A stretch of DNA of 64,000 nt, taken from Ailurus styani (lineage: Eukaryota; Chordata; Mammalia; Carnivora; Ailuridae). Numbering within the stretch: the stretch's first letter is position 1; every line of letters starts with the position of its first letter. Position numbers and translations under genes: made by a program. The notes under the pieces were generated by a model. The model was not told the origin of the DNA, did no database searches, and worked only from the letters and a program-made list of their open reading frames with translations. Where the stretch lies: assembly GCA_002007465.1 (NCBI GenBank), contig LNAC01000279.1, forward strand, positions 1,996,463 to 2,060,462, given 5' to 3'. Shown here piece after piece: positions 57,480-64,000 of this stretch.

Positions 57480-58350
57480 TTGTATAGAAAAGCCACCCCA
57501 CCCTTCTGTGTCCCTTACCACACACAGAACACTTTGCTTCTGACACTGTCACCAAACGTGGGGGCTCTGGTCCCCACGGCAAGTACTTCTCCACAACCCC
57601 AGCGGGGTGTCCCACCGTTTAACTCCGTTCTGGCACCGTCAGGCCGGAGAGAGCATCAGATCCCGCAGGCGGGGCTCAGTCCCACAACACCCTACCCTGC
57701 CCCCCCACATGCCCCCGACTTCAGATGCCAACACGAGCATAGGTCCCAGCGGACCACCCACTTCTGACCATCGGCTACAGATCAGGGCTCCCACAACTGC
57801 ACCTCGGGTCCGAAGAATCTGCTAGAGCGACTCCCAGATCTCAAGGAAACATGTTTACGGGTTCATTATATAATAAAGGATGTGATAAAACGTGTGGATG
57901 AACAGCCAGAGGGAGAGGCATGTGGGGCGGGTCCGGAAGGGTCCCGAACACAGGAGCTTCTGTGCCGTGGAGTTGGAGTGCGTTACCCTCTCCATGTGGA
58001 CGTGTGCGCCCAGCTGGAAGCTCTCCGGACCCCGTGCTGCTGGGATTGATGGCACTTCCTCACGTGGGCCTGCAGGGGCTCACGGACTCCATCCCGCCCC
58101 TCCCCCTCCCTGGAGAACTGGTGGGGGGAGGGGCAGGGCCCGAAAGTTCCAGGCGTCCAGTCACCGCTGCTCTTTCTGGAGACCGGTCCCCACCCAGGAG
58201 CATCCAGGAGCCCCCCTGAGTCACCTCATTAGGACGGAAGGTGCTCGAGAGCTCTTGTCACGTGGGGAATGAGGGGGGCCCAGGAGCGTGGTGCGGCCCG
58301 GGGCAGAGACCAGGACGCAGATTCCCTGTGATCTCACAAGGTTTGACTTC
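57480..58350 (+). repeat. Ancient dispersed repeat of about 0.9 kb, family not named
   Basis: The order 'tgctagagcgactcccagat' and 'ctcaaggaaacatgtttacg' (57820-57859), 'gatgaacagccagagggaga' (57897), 'ttctgtgccgtggagttgga' (57958), 'ctggaagctctccggacccc' (58014), 'gggcccgaaagttcc' (58136) and 'gtcacctcattaggacggaa' (58219) matches a mammalian interspersed repeat. I remember the layout (TGCTAGAGTGGCTCACAGAACTC to CTCATTAACATAAAAGACACTCC) but not the name. All frames are broken. Confidence 0.5.
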
Positions 58351-58390
58351 AGAACTATGTAAATGTTTTCATATTCAAAAAATAAACTTA

Positions 58391-58594
58391 GGGCGCCTGG
58401 GTGGCTCAGTGGGTTAAAGCCGCTGCCTTCGGCTCAGGTCATGATCCCAGGGTCCTGGGATCGAGGCCCACATCGGGCTCTCTGCTCAGCGGGGAGCCTG
58501 CTTCCTCCTCTCTCCTNNNNNNNNNNNNNNNNNNNNNNNNNNNNNNNNNNNNNNNNNAAAAAAAAAAAAAAAAAAAAAAAATCTTTAAAAAAAA
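58391..58594 (+). mobile_element. CAN-SINE, mustelid-type, with assembly gap
   Basis: GGGCGCCTGGGTGGCTCAGT is followed by GGGTTAAAGCCGCTGCC, 'ggtcatgatcccagggtcct', 'tgctcagcggggagcctgct' and a CT-rich start, then N and a long A-tail with AATCTTTAAA. Exact flanking copies AAAAAATAAACTTA lie at 58377-58390 and 58595-58608. They show that the gap is internal to one insertion. It is near consensus, so recent. Confidence 0.95.
58517..58557. other. Assembly gap (41 N) in the SINE
   Basis: The gap replaces the CT-rich 3' body and the start of the A-tail. Compared with other copies, about 60 bp of consensus should be here. Confidence 0.99.
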
Positions 58595-58608
58595 AAAAAA
58601 TAAACTTA

Positions 58609-59574
58609 AACTGAAAAAGAAAGTATCCTTACCAAAAATGCCGCCTCCAATTTCTATAAATTTATATAAAGTTTATAACAAAACCAAAGGAAAGATTTAT
58701 TTCAAAGGACATTGGAGCACAATATTTAGATTGTTTTTAATGGGATTTTTTTAAAGAACAAAACGCAATAAAGAAATTATAAATATCATTCGGTAAGTCT
58801 CACTGTTAGTATGAAATCTGACATTGTTATTCAGAATTTTGTGTCTTTTCTAAGATACTGCCAACAAGTAGTTACACGAATGTTGTGAGGAACCAGTTAT
58901 CAGTGTGAGAGGAAAGGTATATAGATCAGAATCAGATTGGTGACATACAAACCCACAATCCTAAACTTGAACTGGAAATGTTAATGTAATCTCATGCTTT
59001 AAAAACAGAATGTGCGTTTCCTAGCTGTTGCCCCCGCACCAGACAGACGGGAAGCAATGACCACAAAACCCAGCACCGAGTTACCTGCATTTGGGCCTCT
59101 GAACACCTGGCCTCCCTTTTACAAATCTCATGGGTAAAATGGAGACACAGTGGGCCGGAGATCTGTCTCGTGCCAGAAAGAAGGAAAGGGTCACGGCCGC
59201 TTGAGGTTCCGCCACTGGCCACGGGACGGACCTCTCTCTGCGGGAGCCCTGGGGGAGCCACAGCCACATCTGACTGAACCCGTTTAGTATATACAATCCA
59301 TCTGCTCCCCGTGATCCTCAACAAGTAATTAAAAAAAATTTTTTTTAACGTCACTTGTGTTTCATTCGAGGAAATTTTCGCGACTGAACCAAAATTCCAA
59401 AAGAATTACCCCAAGCTCCACCCTTCCCGGCTCAGCACTCCGCTCCCCGGGGACCACGATGCCACATGCTGGGCCTGGGAGCAGGGACAGACCGGCATTG
59501 GCAAGCAGCAAGGGCACATGAAGGCGTCTATGGATTTCAACTGAAAATTCAGCCTTAGGAAAGTATCTTAGAAA
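58609..59574. other. AT-rich intergenic stretch, nothing recognised
   Basis: About 1 kb is clearly AT-richer than the window average (58621-59020 and 59330-59400), without a repeat I can name and without a supported exon. Confidence 0.4.
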
Positions 59575-59589
59575 TGCATGGATTCTTTT

Positions 59590-59779
59590 TTTTTTGCAAG
59601 ATTTTATTTATTTACTTGATGCAGAGAGAGATAACAAGCAGGCAGAGGCAGGCAGAGAGAGGAGGAAGCAGGCTCCCCACTGAGCAGGGAGACCTATGCG
59701 GGGCTCGATCCCAGGACCGTGAGATCATGACCTGAGCCGAAGGCAGAGGCTTTAACCCACTGAGCCACCCAGACGCCCC
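59590..59779 (-). mobile_element. CAN-SINE, mustelid-type, with 15-bp target-site duplication
   Basis: The minus strand gives GGGCGTCTGGGTGGCTCAGT, the GGGTTAAAGCCTCTGCC form, 'ggtcatgatctcacggtcct', 'tgctcagtggggagcctgct', a CT-rich body, and ATCAAGTAAATAAATAAAAT before the A-tail. Identical copies TGCATGGATTCTTTT lie at 59575-59589 and 59780-59794, so the insertion is recent. Confidence 0.97.
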
Positions 59780-60117
59780 TGCATGGATTCTTTTATAACA
59801 TATGAACAACAGCTGTTATAAATCTATGATCAGAAAAATTTGAGAACAGTCCAAATTTCCTAGAGGACAGTTACAAAGAACAATAGTAGGCTCCTAATTT
59901 GCAATTATATTCAATCATAGGAGGTAAGCTGGAAGACAAGACACTAGAATTTTTCAGAACTTACATCTGATGGATGGTAGAACTGAAGGGAATTTTTGCT
60001 TTTGTTCTGCACAGTTTCCCATATTTACTGTACGGCTGGTGGTATTATTGGTTTGAGACCTACCATATTCTGAGCTTTCTATCCAGAGCTTTACGCTCAG
60101 CGTGGGTATAATTGACA

Positions 60118-60180
60118 CGCTGCAGAAAAGGAAACTGAGGCTCCACATGGAGCTGATTAGCTGGTGAGCCACCGGGCCGC
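60118..60180 (-). mobile_element. Possible MIR fragment
   Basis: 'cgctgcagaaaaggaaactg' and 'aggctccacatggagctgat' followed by a tagctggtgagcc phrase resemble the antisense MIR core (ACAGATGAGGAAACTGAGGC...AGCTAGTAAGTGGC). It is short and decayed. Confidence 0.35.
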
Positions 60181-61498
60181 TGGGATCCAGGCCCCAGACA
60201 CACTACAAACCTGGGCCCCTCGCTAGTCCAGCAGCTGCCTGAGCCTCCCCCCAGCGGCTCCCCTGAGGTCCGCCTGGGCAGAGCCAGCCCGCGGGGTGCC
60301 GGGGTTCTGCTGAGCATTAAGGTCAGAGGGGCCCGGAGTGCCCGCCCGTGTGGTTTACAGAGAGACGGCCACCAGCAGCCGGAAGATCCAGGGCCTGAAC
60401 CCACTCAGCTAAGTGCCTGCTCCCTCCCCTCGGGTCCGTGCTTCCAAACTGCCTCCGAGAGGACATTCACGCCCACGGTCTCCCCGATCCTCACAGTGCG
60501 CACCTCCCAAGATCAGGGTGCGATCCGAACACAGGTCTGTGCCCAGCAAAGTCCTATGAGTTCCCATGAGCCACGGAGCTGTGCATTGATACAGGCCACA
60601 CCCCCAGGTGTTGGTTCTAGAAGGTTCCTCAGGGACCAGGATTTTAGTTGAGTGCCAACTTGAAGCCTGACTCAAAATTGGGGGATGGGGGGGAAACTCC
60701 CTGCCCTGTCGGCCTGAAGCTGACCCGACCTTGGTCCCCGGGGAGAGGGAGGGGCTGGGTCTCCCCAGGTCACCCCAGCTCTGCCCTTGTTGGGGATGGT
60801 CCCCCTGGCGGAACCAGAATGTTTGCTGCCCATCAGGGGAGGGGAGGGGAGGGGAGGGGGCCGCTCTGAGGGCTTCACGGGGCGGAGGGAGCAATCTCAG
60901 CCCCCTTGTCCAGAGACGCAGTGTTCCCGGGACGGCAGTGGCCGGGCAGTTGGCGGCCACTCCGGATGCCGGCTCCGGGTTTCCTGTCCGGAAGGCCAGG
61001 CTGACGTCAGGGTGTGTGGGGACTCACCCGCTCTCGGCCCGTGCGGAGGCAGGGGCGAGTCCAGAACCCGCGGCGTGGGTCCCTCGAGGCCCCTTCGGTA
61101 CAGAAGCCCCAGGTGGGGGGCTGAGTGGGGCTCTGAGGACCCCCGTCCCGGGCTCCCGGGGCTCAGCGAACACCGACACTCCACACCGTCCGCACCGTCT
61201 GCAAGGAGCCAGCACAGGTGTGGGGACCCCAAGGGGATGCCGAGACCGCCTGACGCTTTGTGGGGCCCCCGCACACGCACATCACGCCACCAACCCGCAG
61301 CTGCCCGCGCGCGAGGGTGGGACCCTGGTCAGACCACCTGGCCGTGTGTGTGTGTGACGCATGTGTCCCCGTGCATGTAGGAGAGGTGTGCGCCCGCCTG
61401 TGTATCTGGAGTGTGCCCCTCCCCGCCCAGGGTGTATGGGGAAGGTCTGGGGGCCTCTCGGCTGCCTGGGTGGAGTGGGGACTGCTGGGTTTGGGCAG
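60181..61498. other. GC-rich DNA, no gene recognised
   Basis: CpG-rich sequence, especially 60920-61330, with no supported exon. It contains the G-rich motif listed separately. Confidence 0.4.
60836..60860 (+). repeat. (GGGGA)n tract, G-quadruplex motif
   Basis: Five runs of four or more G are separated by single A. This satisfies the usual four-tract quadruplex pattern with loops of one base. It is a pentanucleotide microsatellite. Confidence 0.95.
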
Positions 61499-61640
61499 CC
61501 ACACCTTGCACACATGCACATGCACGCACGCGTGCACACGTGCACGCACGCACACACACGCACGCACGCGCGCACACACGCACGCACACACATGCATGCA
61601 GAAACACATGTGCACACACGCGCATGTGCACACACGGCTG
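61499..61640. repeat. (CA)n/(CG)-rich alternating purine-pyrimidine tract
   Basis: About 140 bp of ACAC, GCAC and CGCG words has few breaks in purine-pyrimidine alternation, with GCACGCACGCGCGCACACAC near 61558-61577. It is a strong Z-DNA candidate. Overlapping Cys/Val- or His/Thr-rich frames on the two strands are spurious. Confidence 0.9.
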
Positions 61641-62656
61641 TGCCAAGACGGGGGGAGGCACCGAGGTGGAGTGGGGGCCCAGTTCACAAGCTGGGAGCAC
61701 AGGGACCATGGGGACCATGAAAGGGACCCGCAGCGCTGCCGAGCAGTGGGCCCAGGGACAGCTCTAGCCCCCTCCGCTCCCACCCTGCTGAAGCCCCGGC
61801 CCGGCCAGGAGCAGAGTGACACGTCCCTGTGCGGAGGGAAGCCGCCCCACTCCCAGCCCTGCTGCGGGTCGGTCCCCGGGGGTCACGGGAGACAGCTGGG
61901 AAGGTGCAGCCCCTCCAGGCCCCCGCAGGGTCCTGGAAACGGGGCCCAGGAATCTGGGTGACTCTGCCTGGCTCCGATGTGTGGGCAGACCCACCACTGA
62001 CCCCACGTGGGCCGGCGTTTCCGGATCACCATTCCAGGACCATGCCAGGGGACGCAGGGGACGGGCCTCCCCATGACGTCGCTGGCAGTGGAAAGGGAGC
62101 AGCCCCCCTCAGACAGGCAGGCAGGGAAGCCACCCCGCCCCCCTCCCCCCAGGCCCCCCTGGGCAGTGACACGGTTGGTCTGAATCTGGGGTTAAGGAGA
62201 CACTGAGCAAAGCCACTGAAAATGCAGCACCGTGCGGCTCCCGTGCCCCCAGCAGTGCCTCCCCTCAGAACCGGGCAGGCGACTGGCTCCGGCCGGCTCC
62301 CAGGGCAGCAGGAAGCCGTCCAGCTCCACGGGCGACCCGCTGTCTTAATGACCAACACGCGGCCACTCTGCAGCCAGGCTGGCCGGCTGCTAGTGCAAAG
62401 CCAGGCGGACAAAGCAGACCATTAAAAAGCGACACAGGCTTTTACCTGCGGCCCAGGGTGGGGGAGCCAGACGGGAGGCGAGGCAGGGCGCACACTCTTG
62501 GCAGGACACCCCGCTCTCATGTCCTCGTTAGCGGGCCACAGCACAGGACTGGACGTTTAGGGCCTGGCGGGCAGGGAGCAGATGGGACTGAGTCACAGCA
62601 GATGAGAGGTCACAATCAGAGGAGAAAGTAGGTGACCTACATTGTCTTCAGGGTTT
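61641..62656. other. GC-rich DNA, no gene recognised
   Basis: No supported exon, RNA gene or named repeat. Confidence 0.4.
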
Positions 62657-63433
62657 GTCCATCCACCTATCCATCCATCCTTCTTTCCTTCCATCCATCC
62701 ATCAATTCTTCTATCCATCCCCTAATCCATCCATCATCCACCCATCCATCCATCCTTCCTTCCTTCCTTCCTTCCTTCCATCCATCCTTTCTTCTATCCA
62801 TCCCCCAATCCTTCCATCATCCATCCATCCATCATCCACCCATCCAACCATCCTTCCTTCCTTCCATCCATCCATCCATCCATTCTTCTATCCATCCCCC
62901 AATCCATCCATCATCCACCCATCCATCCTTCCTTCCTTCCATCCTTCCTTCCTTCCATCCATCCTTTCTTCTATCCATCCCCCAATCCTTCCATCATCCA
63001 TCCATCCATCATCCACCCATCCAACCATCCTTCCTTCCTTCCATCCATCCATCCTTTCTTCTATCCATCCCCGAATCCATCCATCATCCACCCATCCATC
63101 ATCCACCCATCCTTCCTTCCTTCCTTCCTTCCTTCCTTCCTTCCATCCATCCATCCATCCATCCATCCTTTCTTCTATCCATCCCCCAATCCATCCATCA
63201 TCCATCATCCACCATCCATCCGTCCTTTCTTCCTTACTTCCTTCCATCTATCATCCATCCATTCTTCCATCCTTCTAACCATCCATCCCCCAATCCATCC
63301 ATCATCCACCCATCATCCTTCCTTCCTTCCATCCTTCTTTCCTTCCTTCCTTCCTTCCATCCATCCATCCATCCATCCATCCATCCATCCATCAACCATC
63401 ACCAATCTATCCATCTTCCATCCTTCCATGCAT
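62657..63433. repeat. (ATCC)n/(TTCC)n tetranucleotide array with 177-bp higher-order repeat
   Basis: About 780 bp consists almost entirely of ATCC and TTCC units with ACCC, CCCC and ATCATCC variants. The variant pattern 'cctttcttctatccatcccc' followed by 'caatccttccatcatccatc' recurs at an offset of 177 bp (62786 and 62963). Related blocks start near 62880, 63053 and 63168. One strand is almost pure pyrimidine, so triplex formation is possible. The long plus frame across it (Ser/Ile/His/Pro/Phe only) is a repeat artefact. Confidence 0.97.
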
Positions 63434-63437
63434 CCAT

Positions 63438-63560
63438 CATCATATATTCAGTGAGCATGTACTGTGTGCCAGGTGCTGTCCAAAGTTCTAGAAATCCAGC
63501 ACAGAACCAGCTGACAATCCAGAGCAGGGGCCACAAACCCAGACGACCTCAGGGGCCGGC
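63438..63560 (-). mobile_element. L2/MIR-type fragment, antisense
   Basis: 'cagtgagcatgtactgtgtg', 'ccaggtgctgtccaaagttc' and 'tagaaatccagcacagaacc' follow the antisense L2 end (ATTGAGCACCTACTGTGTGCCAGGCACTGTTCTAGGC...GATACAGCAGTGAACAAA). The right boundary is unclear. Confidence 0.55.
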
Positions 63561-64000
63561 AGAGATACAAGCCGGCCATGAGTGTCACCAGGTGACAATG
63601 ACTCTGCAGGCCTGGCCCTGCCCCTCAAGGCCTGTGGCTGTTGCACCGGGCAAGGCAGTGAAACGACAGGGCTCTTGTAGAGAAAGAACACACAGGTGTG
63701 GGCATCTACTCTGCAGGCGTCGCTGTGTTTGTCCACGGTGTCACCAAGGCCACTGAACCACAAACCTGGGGACAGGGCCATGATGATGGATCGTTAAGGC
63801 ATTGCCTGAGGCTGTGATGGAAGCCTCCGTCTCCAGGGAGCTGAGGGGCCACAGGTCCTGCAGTGAGGGCGGCTCATGGACGGAGTGTGGAGCAACATTC
63901 CTGGGAGACCCGGCACTTGCGAGCAAGCCTGGAGGCCTTCCTGGGGCCTGGCTGGACCTTCCCTTGCCCTCCTGCCTCCCCTTCCCGTCGGGCCAGACAC
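63561..64000. other. No gene recognised
   Basis: Mixed-composition sequence to the window end with no supported exon or repeat. Confidence 0.4.

Noticed and set aside
14410..59779. Possible tRNA-Lys genes
   Set aside because: The tRNA-like sequences are the heads of CAN-SINEs, followed by SINE bodies and A-tails and flanked by target-site duplications.
62632..63756. 374-codon frame encoding Ser/Ile/His/Pro repeats
   Set aside because: It is a direct translation of the ATCC/TTCC array. A tetranucleotide repeat without stops stays open in all three forward frames.
1..64000. Telomere or centromere satellite repeats
   Set aside because: No TTAGGG arrays or long satellite monomers were seen. 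The subtelomeric suggestion rests only on base composition and repeat types.

Overview
This window is vertebrate nuclear DNA, almost certainly from a caniform carnivore and most likely a musteloid (weasel, ferret, mink or otter group). The evidence is eight tRNA-Lys-derived CAN-SINEs on both strands. Several match the GGTTAAAGCC-type consensus I remember from mustelids, and others are older subfamilies. Two carnivore L1 3' ends are also present. Nothing looks bacterial or viral: there are no operons, no ribosome-binding sites and no CRISPR arrays. Base composition is very GC- and CpG-rich with many microsatellites, which suits a subtelomeric or otherwise highly recombining region, but no telomere repeat is present.

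Layout. Positions 1-1150 begin in a G homopolymer and resemble the distal 3' untranslated region of a plus-strand gene, ending in an AATAAA signal; the gene itself is not identifiable. From 1.7 to 5.3 kb lie two strongly GC-drifted ancient L1M fossils in opposite orientations, the second carrying a CA microsatellite and a SINE. From 5.3 to 11.9 kb is GC-rich single-copy-looking DNA with one possible but unproven 108-bp exon at 5515-5622. From 11.9 to 19.2 kb is a repeat cluster: L1 3' end, MLT1-like LTR end, two SINEs, CA repeats and a 1.5-kb antisense L1M 5' half. From 19.2 to 27.2 kb is GC-rich unique sequence broken by an AT-rich island at 21.6-22.5 kb. From 27.2 to 33.8 kb are a 44-bp minisatellite, MLT1-like and L1M fragments, two older SINEs and a nearly perfect 38-bp palindrome. 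From 33.8 to 53 kb is GC-rich DNA with CpG clusters, a hAT-like fossil, a gap-bearing SINE, and an L1 3' end with clear target-site duplications. From 53 to 64 kb are CpG-rich stretches, several ancient repeats, two SINEs (one with a gap), a G-quadruplex motif, a long CA tract and a 780-bp ATCC/TTCC array with a 177-bp higher-order period.

No complete protein-coding gene can be supported. The many long open frames (up to 420 codons) are explained by GC-rich, stop-poor DNA: they are often open on both strands and their products are Pro/Gly/Arg/Ser-rich without domains. Repeat family names come from remembered consensus sequences, not from a database search. I found no convincing new biological system.
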